Assembly: GCA_050742535.1 (NCBI GenBank)
Contig: JBOGIQ010000030.1
Span: forward strand, 1-29,121
Reading direction: 5' to 3'
Origin: Gp6-AA40 sp050742535
GTDB lineage: Bacteria; Acidobacteriota; Vicinamibacteria; Vicinamibacterales; UBA2999
DNA length: 29,121 nucleotides
Shown: one piece after another, positions 1 to 8,048 of the stretch
How the letters are laid out: every line of letters begins with the position of its first letter
Numbering within the stretch: position 1 is the first letter of the stretch
Notes under the pieces: generated by a model
What the model was told of the DNA's origin: nothing
What the model saw: only the letters and a program-made list of their open reading frames with translations
Databases searched by the model: none
Made by a program: the position numbers and the translations under genes

Positions 1-2
1 TT

Positions 3-467
3 GCAGACCGGTTCAAGCTGCGCGTCAGGATCGACACCCGCGAGATGCCGATCCTTGAACTACGACTGGCGCGGAGCGATGGTCAGGTGGGATCAGGCCT
101 TCACAACTGCTCAAAGGAAAAAGTTCCCGAGACGCCGTTTAGAGCGCCGACCGGTGGATCGGTTGCGGTGTCGGATTGCGCCGCCGGCCGCAACGGTGTG
201 CCCCAACTGGCAACTCTTGCGTCACGCCGATTGAAGACCATCGTGGTGGACAGAACCGGCCTTACGGGCCAATGGTGGTATGCCGTCTACTACGGCGGGG
301 AGCTACCGCAGATACCGGGAGTCGATCTATCTCAGGCGAAGGTCAACCCGGACTTGCCGTCATTCGAGGGCGCTCTTCGTGAGCAGTTGGGGTTGCGGCT
401 GGAACGCGCCCGTGGGCCGGTCCCTGTCGTGGTGATTGAGTCGATCGAACGTCCGACGCCGAACTAG
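3..467 (+). CDS. TIGR03435 family protein, C-terminal part (5' end outside window)
   Basis: The open frame runs in from the window edge and codes for about 154 residues ending at TAG 467. It starts with ADRFKLRVRIDTRE, which matches the middle of TIGR03435 proteins (LLADRFKL.. region). It then carries the family hallmarks VVDRTGLTG, a block reading ALREQLGLRLERARGPV, and a terminal VVIESIERPTPN. The family is a large paralogous set in Acidobacteriota and related soil bacteria, usually exported, with no settled biochemical role. The window lacks the N-terminal signal peptide and the first half, so completeness cannot be judged. The neighbour downstream is a second, convergently oriented member. 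Confidence 0.85.
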   Translation, partial: ADRFKLRVRIDTREMPILELRLARSDGQVGSGLHNCSKEKVPETPFRAPTGGSVAVSDCAAGRNGVPQLATLASRRLKTIVVDRTGLTGQWWYAVYYGGELPQIPGVDLSQAKVNPDLPSFEGALREQLGLRLERARGPVPVVVIESIERPTPN

Positions 468-526
468 CTCACACTATTGGACCGCGAGGACGACCCGTCC
501 GCAGAGGGAAGATCACACCCCAACAG

Positions 527-1366
527 CTAGTCAGGCTCCGGCCTAATCGCCGAATCGATCACTAACACGTCCAACATCTCTCGACCCGGATCGAACCGCA
601 CGCCCAATTGCTCACGAGCAGCCGTTGTCAGCGAGACGCCGCCCGTCGGAGCGTCAAGAGGATTCGCCGCCTCATAACGCACCGACACGTCGTAGCGTCC
701 GATCAATCCTGTGCGATCCACGACCGGGCGGTCAAAGCCTCCAACCTGGCGAAACACCTGAAAGATGTCGGGCACGGTCAGCGCGAGCAAGGTTAATGCG
801 CGTCTTCCGCCTTCAGCCTCGCGTGCCTTCACCAATCGTTCGCAACTGGATGGCCGGGGCGCTTCCTTCTCACGTGTTTCCACACACTCAGGTGGAGTCG
901 GCACGAGCCACGGTCCCGGCGTTCCGTCAGGGCGCGTAAGCCGCGCCACATACACATCGAATGATCGCGATTCCGTATGGGCGCGGAGGCGGAAGCGGTC
1001 AGCGAGCAGCCTTTGAATCATCCCGTGAAGCGCCGGATACGCGAGCACGCCTGTGCCTTTCGCTCGAATGTCGAACGTCGTTTGACGCATCCAGGGCTCA
1101 CTCACGACGATGCGTCCTTCGTCGTTGTAGTCGGGATACGCTTCGCGAAGCAACAGCAGGAGCGAGAAGTTGGTAGCGGTCCACTCCACCCCGTCCGAGC
1201 CTGACGAGGTGTAGTGCAACGCCGGATTGTGCGGTTTGATCGAGACGACGTCAAACGCGGGCGAGGCTGCGTCCTGCGCGAACACGATGGGCGCAACTAG
1301 GACGGCTAGGACACCTGAGAGGTAGCGCACGGCGGTCCTTGGAGGGCGACTGGCACCGACAAGCAT
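527..1366 (-). CDS. TIGR03435 family protein
   Basis: The protein has 279 residues and is complete. A signal peptide ends near VFAQ (about residue 31), so it should be exported. Family landmarks follow: AFDVVSIKPHNP (about 38-49), LLADRFRLRAHTESR (about 119-133), VVDRTGLIGRYDVSV (about 215-229), AAREQLGVRFDP and the terminal VLVIDSAIRPEPD. It is convergent with another member of the same family, 59 bp between stops, and only moderately similar to it, so this is not a recent tandem copy. The ATG at 1366 has only a weak upstream purine stretch. The function of the family is not established; some members are fused to or lie near sensor genes, but nothing here shows that. Confidence 0.85.
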   Translation of the reverse strand: MLVGASRPPRTAVRYLSGVLAVLVAPIVFAQDAASPAFDVVSIKPHNPALHYTSSGSDGVEWTATNFSLLLLLREAYPDYNDEGRIVVSEPWMRQTTFDIRAKGTGVLAYPALHGMIQRLLADRFRLRAHTESRSFDVYVARLTRPDGTPGPWLVPTPPECVETREKEAPRPSSCERLVKAREAEGGRRALTLLALTVPDIFQVFRQVGGFDRPVVDRTGLIGRYDVSVRYEAANPLDAPTGGVSLTTAAREQLGVRFDPGREMLDVLVIDSAIRPEPD

Positions 1367-1401
1367 ACGCCTGTCGATGCGGGTCCGACCGACTGCTCTC
1401 G

Positions 1402-1415
1402 ATTCCCGCGGGAAT
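1402..1415. promoter_or_regulatory. 14-bp perfect palindrome upstream of TIGR03435 gene
   Basis: ATTCCCGCGGGAAT is a perfect palindrome 36 bp upstream of the minus-strand ATG at 1366, inside the 242-bp divergent intergenic region. Position and symmetry suit a dimeric-repressor operator, but no regulator can be named. Confidence 0.35.
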
Positions 1416-1459
1416 GCTTCTCATCTTCGTCTGCGTCGCTGCACTCTTCCTGACAATCT

Positions 1460-1475
1460 GATTGCACGGGCAATC
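1460..1475. promoter_or_regulatory. Inverted repeat GATTGC-N4-GCAATC in divergent spacer
   Basis: This is a perfect 6-4-6 inverted repeat in the spacer between the minus-strand TIGR03435 gene and the plus-strand transglycosylase-like gene. It could serve either gene as an operator or be chance. Nothing else recognisable was seen in 1367-1608. Confidence 0.3.
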
Positions 1476-1608
1476 TGCAATTCCGGGATTCAACCTTCAA
1501 AGTCGTCACGCGCAACCCACCGCGCGCTGACGCGCCGATCAAGAACCTCTCGCGGATGAACGGAACTTCACAGCGCCGCACGGGCGCATCCATTGCAGTT
1601 TCTTCAGG

Positions 1609-3168
1609 ATGCCCAGTCGTCGTCAGTACATTCGCTCGACGACAATCACGGCGATCGTCGCGCTCGCCGCGCTGGCCGCCGCGATTCCGAACACCGCGGT
1701 CAGGATCGGCACCCGTCGCGCGCGCACGCAGGTCGCCACGACATCGACGACCGAGGCGTCGAACGGAGCTGCTGCCATCATCGCTGCGCGCAGGCGGGAC
1801 GACTTCGCCGCAATGTACGCGTTCCGGCCCGGCTACCCGTTCTGGCAGCACGTCTTCGCACTCCCCGACCACTCGATCGCGTTTGGGAGCGTTGCTGACG
1901 GCCGCCTTCTCGCGACCTTTCCCACGAAAGGGAATTGGACGCGCGAGGCCGTGTGGGCCGACCCCGCGCTGGCTCACGTCCTGGAGGGTCAAGGGCTCGC
2001 GCGCAGGCTGAGTGAACGGAGGGAACAGGTCGCGCTCCTCCTGGAGCGCACCGCCGGACCGGTGCTGCACAACTCGACGCGTGGAGACGCCCTGCTGCCG
2101 AACGCCGTCAGGTATGGGCGCTTCCTCGCGGAGTGGAGCGCGATCTACGAGCGGTTCGGCGTCCCTGCGGACATCGGCCTGGCGCAGGTCATTCTCGAAT
2201 CGGGCCTGAACGGCAAGAGGCGCTCGGAAGCCAACGCCGTCGGCTTCTGCCAGTGGCTGCAGAAGAACTGGAAGCGGCTGAACTACTTCTCGCCGACCCC
2301 CATCGAGGGGCTGAACCAGACGACGCAGGCTCCCTACTGCGCCGCGTATCTGTCCGTGCTGGCCACGAAGTACGGATCGTTCATCCCCGCACTCTCCGAG
2401 CACAACGCCGGCGGCACGAACGTGGGACGGACCTTGATCAACGGCGAGCACCTCGGCGCACACGATGTCCGTGCCCGGTACTTTCTCGGCTCGAAGCTGG
2501 CCCGGGACCTGCGGGCGTTGCCAGGGAAGGAGTACGACGACGTCTATCGGAGCTATGGTCCGCGGTCGCACCTCTATGCCGAGATGGTGTTTGGCAACAC
2601 GTTCATCGTCAGGAACCTGATGGCGTCCGCGCCCCAGGTGCCGATCTACGCGATGCGCACGCCGCGGGCGATCTCACTCGCCGAGATCATGAAGCGCACA
2701 GGTTTACCTGCGGACGAGGTGCGTCGGTTCAATCCGGCACTCGGCGAGCGGGTCCCGGCGCAGGCGATGCTTTATCTTCCGGAGTACGTCAGCGAGTTTG
2801 GCCCTGACGTGGCGTTCTGGCGCCGGCCTCCCAGCGCAGCATATCTGGCTGTACTGGACGAGTTCATGCGGTTGGATGCCGGCGCTGAACGGTGGGACGA
2901 CCCGGCCTTCGCGGCTGTTCTGACGGACTTCAAGCGCCGCTTCAAAGAAACGAACACCGAGGAAGGGGCCGTGATGGAGACGGTGCTCGCCTACGCGATG
3001 GACCAGGCCTACACGAGCAGCCGGCGCGCCCTGCTGTCCGAGTTCCGAAGCAATGGACAAGTGCGCTACCTGATCGAGCGCGGTGTGCTCGAACTCAACG
3101 TCGTGCGCGACGCTCAGGCGCGCCTGTCGCTGCCATACGCGGACCCATTGCTTTACAATTGGCCATAG
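1609..3168 (+). CDS. Lytic-transglycosylase-like (SLT/MltD-type) protein with LysM-like segment
   Basis: The protein has 519 residues. A hydrophobic N-terminus (about 10-33) looks like a signal peptide or anchor, so action in the periplasm is likely. The SLT-like core spans about 175-335: GLAQVILESGL holds the expected catalytic glutamate (E197), followed by AVGFCQWLQ (about 210-218) and SEHNAGGTNVG (about 263-273), which mirrors the AYNAGPGNV motif of Slt/MltD enzymes. Residues about 345-394 (PIYAMRTPRAISLAEIMKRT.. to ..AMLYLPEYV) look like a LysM module that binds peptidoglycan. About 125 further residues are of unknown type. Expected role: non-hydrolytic cleavage of MurNAc-GlcNAc bonds during wall turnover. 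The Q-W and Y-F motif changes from classical Slt make substrate details uncertain. The next gene starts 30 bp downstream on the same strand. Confidence 0.8.
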   Translation: MPSRRQYIRSTTITAIVALAALAAAIPNTAVRIGTRRARTQVATTSTTEASNGAAAIIAARRRDDFAAMYAFRPGYPFWQHVFALPDHSIAFGSVADGRLLATFPTKGNWTREAVWADPALAHVLEGQGLARRLSERREQVALLLERTAGPVLHNSTRGDALLPNAVRYGRFLAEWSAIYERFGVPADIGLAQVILESGLNGKRRSEANAVGFCQWLQKNWKRLNYFSPTPIEGLNQTTQAPYCAAYLSVLATKYGSFIPALSEHNAGGTNVGRTLINGEHLGAHDVRARYFLGSKLARDLRALPGKEYDDVYRSYGPRSHLYAEMVFGNTFIVRNLMASAPQVPIYAMRTPRAISLAEIMKRTGLPADEVRRFNPALGERVPAQAMLYLPEYVSEFGPDVAFWRRPPSAAYLAVLDEFMRLDAGAERWDDPAFAAVLTDFKRRFKETNTEEGAVMETVLAYAMDQAYTSSRRALLSEFRSNGQVRYLIERGVLELNVVRDAQARLSLPYADPLLYNWP

Positions 3169-3198
3169 CCTCGTTGAGCCGTGCGAGGGTGACGCCTG

Positions 3199-4236
3199 AT
3201 GCCGGAACCGCGCGAGGCGCGCTCGATCGTCGAACAGGCCGAACAGGCGGCCGCGGCCGGCAACTATGCCTCCGCCGAAGATCTCCTGCGTGAGGCGGCC
3301 GCCCTCCAGGAGCAGACGCTCGGCGCACAGCATCCTGACCTCGCCAACACGCTGAACAACCTCGGCATCGTCTGCGAGATCACCGACAACCCGATCGACG
3401 CGGAACACTACTTCCGCCGCGCGCACGCCATCGCGTCGGCGACGCTGGCGCCGGACCATCCCTTCGTCGCCACGAGCCGCAAGAACCTCCACGATTTCTG
3501 CGCGTCCCGTGGACGGCCGGTGGACCTGCCGCCCTCACCACCGGCAGTGGCAGCGTGGCTGGAAGCGCCAGCACCCGCAGCGCCGCGGCGCGAACCATCG
3601 CCATCGGCGACAGAGGAGGACGCGCCGCCGCCCGCCGGGAAGAAGTCGCTGCGCCCGCTTGCACTTGGCGCGTTGGGCGGGGTCGCGTTGCTGATCGTGA
3701 TTCTGGCGATCGCGCGGCCCTGGGGTGGTACGGGCGAGGTGAAAGGCCGACCTGCCGCCTCCGCCAAGGCTACGGCGCCCAAGGAAGGCCGGCCTCTACC
3801 GGCCCCTCCGCCAGCCGAACAGCCAACACCGCCGGCGGCCGCACCGATCGCGCAACCGGAGCCAGCCGCGGCGACAGCCCGAACGCCTCCGTCAGGCGAA
3901 CCGACCGAACGACCGACGGCGATGCCGACGGTGGTTGCCGCGCAGCTCTGCACTGCTCTTACGAACTGGCGATGCCAGACCGCGGACAGCGAGGTCCCGC
4001 CTGGACCGATGGTCTTCTTCACACAAGTCAAATCGGATACGGCCACCACGATCGAGCATCGGTGGTATCAGGGCGATCGCCTGCGCCGGGCCGTCCCGCT
4101 CCGCATCCAGGCCAATCCCGGTGCGGGTTACCGCACCTACAGCCGCACCACCGTCAACGGTGCCGGCGACTGGCGCGTCGAGCTGCGCAGCGCGGACGGC
4201 ACCGTCCTGGGCGAAGAGCGCTTCACAGTGCGGTAG
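3199..4236 (+). CDS. TPR protein with one membrane segment and C-terminal DUF2914 domain
   Basis: The protein has 345 residues. The N-terminal part (about 8-100) holds TPR repeats of the TPR_12 kind (AEDLLREAAALQEQ, NTLNNLGIVCEITDN, AEHYFRRAHAIA). A proline-rich linker leads to one membrane helix at about 151-172, then a long Pro/Ala linker (about 180-245). The C-terminal about 95 residues fit DUF2914: VFFTQV, IEHRWYQGD, RTYSRTTV, GDWRVEL, and a final VLGEERFTVR. This predicts a cytoplasmic TPR region and a periplasmic DUF2914 domain. No enzymatic motif is visible, so a scaffold or sensor role is plausible. It lies 30 bp after the transglycosylase-like gene, which suggests co-transcription. 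Confidence 0.8.
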   Translation: MPEPREARSIVEQAEQAAAAGNYASAEDLLREAAALQEQTLGAQHPDLANTLNNLGIVCEITDNPIDAEHYFRRAHAIASATLAPDHPFVATSRKNLHDFCASRGRPVDLPPSPPAVAAWLEAPAPAAPRREPSPSATEEDAPPPAGKKSLRPLALGALGGVALLIVILAIARPWGGTGEVKGRPAASAKATAPKEGRPLPAPPPAEQPTPPAAAPIAQPEPAAATARTPPSGEPTERPTAMPTVVAAQLCTALTNWRCQTADSEVPPGPMVFFTQVKSDTATTIEHRWYQGDRLRRAVPLRIQANPGAGYRTYSRTTVNGAGDWRVELRSADGTVLGEERFTVR

Positions 4237-4254
4237 CCGCCCGGCGCCCTCGGA

Positions 4255-5187
4255 TCATCGGAGGGCGGCGAGCGCTGCCTGAATGCGCTCGCCCTGCGCG
4301 CTGGTAATCAGGCGCGACAGCACCTTCCCAAAGCGCGATTGCTGAGCGCCCGAGTGGATGTACTGCCAACGGTACGCCTTGAGGAATGCCGCCTCGACGA
4401 GACGCGACTCCGGCTCGCCGACCTCCCGGCCGCACGCCGCCGCGAAGTAGGCCGTGTCGGCTGTGGCCTGCCCCTGCAGAATACCGTCCACCGCTGCCAC
4501 CAGCTCGATGAACTCGCCGACGGCGCGATCGCGCTCGGCCGCCGTCAGTTCGCCGTCATGGCGCACCCACTCGAGCTCGTCGAGAATCGCGTGCTGGCTT
4601 TCCTCTTTCCAATGGAAAAGGAACACGTCTTTGAACAGATCGGAGAGCTCGGCGTCGTGCGCGATGCTCTCGAGATAGTGCGTTTGCGTGAACAGCTCGA
4701 TATCCAGCGTCAGCGCCAGCACCGCCCAGGTGCTCTTGCCGAGCACCGCCCGGGCGACGGCATTGGCGTCCACGTCGAACCGATAGCCGGCAGGCAGCAC
4801 CTCGCCGACCATCGTGTCGATGCGGCGGAACAGCGCCTGGTGCTTCAACTCCTCGTCGCTGAAACGGACCAGCGCCTCGAGCGCATTCTGATCGCCAAAC
4901 CAGTGCTCGTGGCTCAATTCCAGCACCTTGGCGTTGATGAACCGCTCGACCAGGCCGAAAACGTTGGCGTAGGTGCGGCCCTGGATCTGGCTCACGAATC
5001 GCTTTTCAGCGGGCGACAGGGTCGTGAACGTGTCGGCCAGGACGAGCCCGTCCGGCAGGAACTTGTGGGCGGTGTCGAACCGGCGTCCCCGGATGACGTC
5101 TGCCTCGACCTCCCAGTGGACCCGTTTGGATGCCGCAACAGAGCGCGCATATCGTTCGCTCTCGGGCAGTGTGACGATCGCAGTCAT
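4255..5187 (-). CDS. Ferritin-like di-iron carboxylate protein
   Basis: The start is set at ATG 5187 because a strong GGAG ribosome site (GAAGGAGACTGAAC) precedes it; the 20-residue upstream extension has no support. The 310-residue product is mostly helical and shows the full ligand pattern of the ferritin/R2-like superfamily: E81, E113-L-K-H116, E164, and E196-S-Q-H199. Such proteins bind two iron atoms and often act as oxygenases or oxidases (AurF-like N-oxygenases, aldehyde-deformylating and desaturase-like enzymes). The substrate cannot be read from sequence. No signal peptide is present. It is transcribed divergently from an AraC-type regulator across 143 bp, so that regulator probably controls it. 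The gene converges on the DUF2914 gene with an 18-bp spacer. Confidence 0.7.
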   Translation of the reverse strand: MTAIVTLPESERYARSVAASKRVHWEVEADVIRGRRFDTAHKFLPDGLVLADTFTTLSPAEKRFVSQIQGRTYANVFGLVERFINAKVLELSHEHWFGDQNALEALVRFSDEELKHQALFRRIDTMVGEVLPAGYRFDVDANAVARAVLGKSTWAVLALTLDIELFTQTHYLESIAHDAELSDLFKDVFLFHWKEESQHAILDELEWVRHDGELTAAERDRAVGEFIELVAAVDGILQGQATADTAYFAAACGREVGEPESRLVEAAFLKAYRWQYIHSGAQQSRFGKVLSRLITSAQGERIQAALAALR

Positions 5188-5246
5188 GTTCAGTCTCCTT
5201 CGCAGTCGGACGACCACATGGACAGGGGGGTCGGCCGATGCGCGCA

Positions 5247-5259
5247 ACAGTAAGACTGT
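5247..5259. promoter_or_regulatory. Inverted repeat ACAGT-AAG-ACTGT between di-iron gene and araC-type gene
   Basis: This perfect 5-3-5 inverted repeat lies in the 143-bp divergent spacer, 60 bp from the di-iron gene start and 72 bp from the regulator start. It is a candidate control site. AraC proteins more often use direct repeats, so the link is weak. Confidence 0.3.
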
Positions 5260-5330
5260 CGTGGCCGGGGATCTATGATTGCCGCACCGGCAAACATGAC
5301 TGAGACGCCGATTTCCGGGTAGGAACCAGG

Positions 5331-6293
5331 GTGGACGCGCTATCCGACGTGTTCAGAGTGGCGCAGCTGACCGGCGGGGTATTCCTGCACGCCGAGTTCT
5401 TCGCGCCGTGGTGCATTTCGGCGCGCCTGAGCCCCGATCATTGCGCGCCAGTGCTTGGGCCGGCGTCCGATTTGATCATCTATCACTACATCGTCGAAGG
5501 CGACCTCCGTATCCGCGTTGACGGATCGTCCGGAGAGGACGTCAGGCTGGGGGCGGGAGATGTCGCCTTGCTTCCACGCAACGATTTGCATCTGATGGGC
5601 AGCGACCTGAGCCTGCCGCCGGTTGCCGGCGGCGACGTCATTCAACGACCGACGAACGGCGGGCTCTTTTCCATTCATCATGGCGGCGGCGGCGGACGGA
5701 CGCAGATGATTTGCGGCTTCCTCGGTAGCTCCAGCGCCGACCGCAATCCGGTCATTTCAAGTCTGCCGCCGCTGCTGACGTTCAACATCACGCACGGCCG
5801 GGCCGCGGAATGGATCCGCTCAACGCTCCAATATGGGGCAGCGGAGGTCGCCGCCGGACGTCCGGGGTCGGAGACCATGCTCGCCAAGCTTTCGGAACTG
5901 CTGTTTCTGGAAGCGGTGCGGCGTTATGCGGAAACGCTGCCGGACGGTCAGACGGGATGGCTGGCCGGCTTGCGCGAGCCTTACGTTGGACGCGCGTTGG
6001 CGCTGCTGCACCGCGACATCGCCAGGCGTTGGACCGTTGATGATCTGGGCCGCGAGGTTGGCTTGTCGCGTTCCGCGCTGGCTGACCGTTTCATTCGATG
6101 CATCGGCGTGCCGCCGATGCATTACCTCACAAATTGGCGCATGCAGGTCGCAACGCACAAGCTTCGGAACACCAGCGCGTCCGTTGCACAGGTTGCGGAG
6201 ACAGTCGGCTACGACTCCGAGGCCGCATTCTCCCGCGCGTTCAAGAATGCCTTCGGTACCGCGCCAGGGACATGGCGACGCTCGAACAGCTAA
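5331..6293 (+). CDS. AraC family transcriptional regulator with N-terminal cupin (RclR-like)
   Basis: The protein has 320 residues, with GTG start at 5331 preceded by AGGA. Residues about 10-195 form the AraC-associated cupin domain of the Cupin_6 type (ASDLIIYHYIVEGDLRIRVDG, RLGAGDVALLPRNDLHLMG). Residues about 220-318 carry two helix-turn-helix units: WTVDDLGREVGLSRSALADRF and SVAQVAETVGYDSEAAFSRAF, ending FGTAPGTWRR, the standard AraC C-terminal signature. Cupin_6 members include the reactive-chlorine sensor RclR, but key oxidation-sensitive cysteines cannot be assigned here. It is divergent from the ferritin-like gene and likely regulates it. Confidence 0.9.
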   Translation: MDALSDVFRVAQLTGGVFLHAEFFAPWCISARLSPDHCAPVLGPASDLIIYHYIVEGDLRIRVDGSSGEDVRLGAGDVALLPRNDLHLMGSDLSLPPVAGGDVIQRPTNGGLFSIHHGGGGGRTQMICGFLGSSSADRNPVISSLPPLLTFNITHGRAAEWIRSTLQYGAAEVAAGRPGSETMLAKLSELLFLEAVRRYAETLPDGQTGWLAGLREPYVGRALALLHRDIARRWTVDDLGREVGLSRSALADRFIRCIGVPPMHYLTNWRMQVATHKLRNTSASVAQVAETVGYDSEAAFSRAFKNAFGTAPGTWRRSNS

Positions 6294-6335
6294 AGAGGAC
6301 CCTGACCGATAATGGCTTCCCCCGAGACATAACGC

Positions 6336-6626
6336 GTGGACGAACGCCGGCGGCATCAGCGCGTCGAACGGTATTTCGAGTGCGCATGGCACAGCGAATG
6401 GGGTGAGGAGCACTCACGCGCCAGCAATCTGAGCGAGGGCGGGTGTTACGTCGAGAGCCGCCGCGCGGTGGCACAAGGCACCCACCTTCCCGCCATCACC
6501 ATCATGTTGCCCACGGGCGAGATCACCGTACAAGGTGTGGTCGTCCACGCGATACGCGGAGTGGGCTTCGCGGTCCAATTCACTGAGGTTGACGCGGAGG
6601 CACGCGCCGCCCTCGCGCAACTGTGA
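6336..6626 (+). CDS. PilZ domain protein, putative c-di-GMP receptor
   Basis: The 96-residue protein is a single PilZ domain. The c-di-GMP signature is intact: R5-x-x-x-R9 within RRRHQRVER, then N31-L-S-E-G-G36 matching (D/N)xSxxG about 25 residues later. GTG 6336 is the chosen start because it places the arginine motif at the N-terminus as in stand-alone PilZ proteins. No partner domain is present. It sits 42 bp after the araC-type gene and 183 bp before mreB, so it could tie second-messenger level to the wall module downstream, but that is inference from position only. Confidence 0.8.
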   Translation: MDERRRHQRVERYFECAWHSEWGEEHSRASNLSEGGCYVESRRAVAQGTHLPAITIMLPTGEITVQGVVVHAIRGVGFAVQFTEVDAEARAALAQL

Positions 6627-6679
6627 CTCAAGCTCTTCCGTAAGCGTCCGGGCCCGCCTTCCAGAATCGTGATGCTGCG

Positions 6680-6698
6680 GCGGAATCGGGTATTCCGC
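6680..6698. promoter_or_regulatory. Hairpin GCGGAAT-N5-ATTCCGC upstream of mreB-like gene
   Basis: This perfect 7-5-7 inverted repeat lies 54 bp after the pilZ stop and 111 bp before the mreB-like ATG. It has no T-run, so it is not a classical terminator. It may be an operator or an mRNA hairpin. The rest of 6627-6809 showed nothing else recognisable. Confidence 0.35.
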
Positions 6699-6809
6699 TC
6701 GAGACCCCTTCGCGCCAGCCGTTTCCCGGCACGCGAAAAACACACGCAATGTGGCGATTTCGTGTCCCGGCGAGCGGTGGAACCGAAATTGTTTTGCCAG
6801 TCTCCCGGC

Positions 6810-7814
6810 ATGGGGCTGTTCTCCGCGTCCGACGTCGCCATCGATCTGGGCACCGCGAACACCTGCATCTACACCCGCGGCGCCGTCGCGCTGAACGAAC
6901 CGTCCGTCATCGCCTTCAACACGGCCAACGGCGTCGTCGAGGCGGTTGGAGCGGAGGCGCGCGACATGTTCGGCCGCACGCCGGCGAACATCAACCCGGT
7001 GTGGCCCGTGCGCAGCGGCGTCATCGCCGACTTCGCCGCCGTCGAAAAGATGCTCTCGCACTTCGTGCGCAAGGCGAGAGGACGAACCTACTCGCGAGGG
7101 CGGGTCGTCATCGGCGTGCCTGCGGCAAGCACGCAGGTCGAACGCCGCGCCGTCAAGGACAGCGCGAACCGGATGCGAGCCAGGGACGTGCTGCTCGTTG
7201 ACGAGCCCATGGCCGCCGCGATTGGCGCCGGGCTGCCGGTGACGGAAGCCACCGGCAACATGGTCATCGACATCGGCGGCGGAACAACCGACATCGCCGT
7301 CGTGTCGCTCGCCGGCGTCGTCTACGCCCGTTCGCTGCGACTGGCCGGAGGCGAGATGGACGATGCGATCGTCCTGCACCTGAAGAAGCATCACAACCTG
7401 CTGATCGGCCAACCGACAGCCGAGCAGATCAAGTGCGAAATCGGATCAGCCGCGCCGCTGGAAAAGCCGATGAAGATGGCGGTGAAGGGCCGGCATCTCT
7501 CGGAGGGCGTCCCGCGGACCGTGACCGTGACCGACGCGGAGGTTCGAGGCGCACTCGCTGAACCAGTGCGCGCCATCGTGAAGGCCGTTCGAGAAGCGCT
7601 CGAGTGTGTGCCTCCCGAGCTCTGCGGCGACATCTACGAGCGCGGCGTCGTACTGACCGGTGGCGTGGCCTTTCTCCGCAAGCTCGACGAGCACCTGCAA
7701 AAGGAAACCGGCCTGCCGGTGATGAAAGCCGAGGAGCCGCTCTCCACGGTCGTCCTCGGAGCCGGCCGCCTGCTCAGCGACCACGCGCTGTTGGCGAAGG
7801 TCGCGATTCACTAA
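6810..7814 (+). CDS. mreB: MreB/Mbl-family actin-like protein
   Basis: The start is placed at ATG 6810 because MGLFSASDVAIDLGTANT matches the usual MreB N-terminus; an open extension upstream to 6669 has no family match. The product has 334 residues, slightly short for MreB. Actin-fold motifs are all present: phosphate 1 AIDLGTANT (10-18), connect 1 DEPMAAAIGAGL (131-142), phosphate 2 VIDIGGGTTDIAV (152-164), adenosine motif VVLTGGVAFLRKL (280-292). The protein should polymerise on the inner membrane and guide wall synthesis. mreC, mreD, pbp2 and rodA are absent next to it, so this is probably an extra paralogue rather than the main elongasome gene. Three small genes follow with spacings of 9, -4 and 6 bp, which implies one operon. 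Confidence 0.9.
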   Translation: MGLFSASDVAIDLGTANTCIYTRGAVALNEPSVIAFNTANGVVEAVGAEARDMFGRTPANINPVWPVRSGVIADFAAVEKMLSHFVRKARGRTYSRGRVVIGVPAASTQVERRAVKDSANRMRARDVLLVDEPMAAAIGAGLPVTEATGNMVIDIGGGTTDIAVVSLAGVVYARSLRLAGGEMDDAIVLHLKKHHNLLIGQPTAEQIKCEIGSAAPLEKPMKMAVKGRHLSEGVPRTVTVTDAEVRGALAEPVRAIVKAVREALECVPPELCGDIYERGVVLTGGVAFLRKLDEHLQKETGLPVMKAEEPLSTVVLGAGRLLSDHALLAKVAIH

Positions 7815-7823
7815 GGGGTTCCC

Positions 7824-8048
7824 ATGAACATCTGGACCGAGTTCAAGAATGCGATACTGCCCTGGCTCCTCGCGGCAGCCGTCGTCGGATTCCTGATCGC
7901 GGAACATCGCCGGACGACCGGCGCGCTGCTGGACGCGAATACCCGTCTGGCGCACGCGGTTGAACAGCAGGGGAAGGCGCTCGACGGCGTGCGGGCGCTC
8001 CTCGCCTCGCAGGGGTACACCCTGCCCCCTTTAGCCAAGCCGCAGTGA
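7824..8048 (+). CDS. Small single-pass membrane protein with C-terminal helix, unknown function
   Basis: The 74-residue product starts at ATG 7824 behind an AAGGGG ribosome site. One membrane segment spans about 11-27 (ILPWLLAAAVVGFLIAE). It is followed by a charged heptad-like helix (ALLDANTRLAHAVEQQGKAL..), probably a short coiled coil, and a Pro-rich end. It lies 9 bp after mreB, and its stop overlaps the next start (GTGA). No family is recognised. Length and layout recall holin-like or spanin-like proteins and also small membrane couplers; sequence alone does not choose between them. Confidence 0.75.
   Translation: MNIWTEFKNAILPWLLAAAVVGFLIAEHRRTTGALLDANTRLAHAVEQQGKALDGVRALLASQGYTLPPLAKPQ

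Noticed and set aside
1306..2571. 421-codon minus-strand open frame antisense to the transglycosylase-like gene
   Set aside because: Arg/Pro/Val-rich low-complexity translation without a family match; it overlaps two well-supported genes and is a GC-bias shadow.
4339..5253. 304-codon plus-strand open frame antisense to the di-iron gene
   Set aside because: It covers the gene whose di-iron ligands and ribosome site are clear.
6414..7412. 332-codon minus-strand open frame antisense to pilZ and mreB
   Set aside because: His/Asp/Gly-rich shadow of two conserved genes; no motif.
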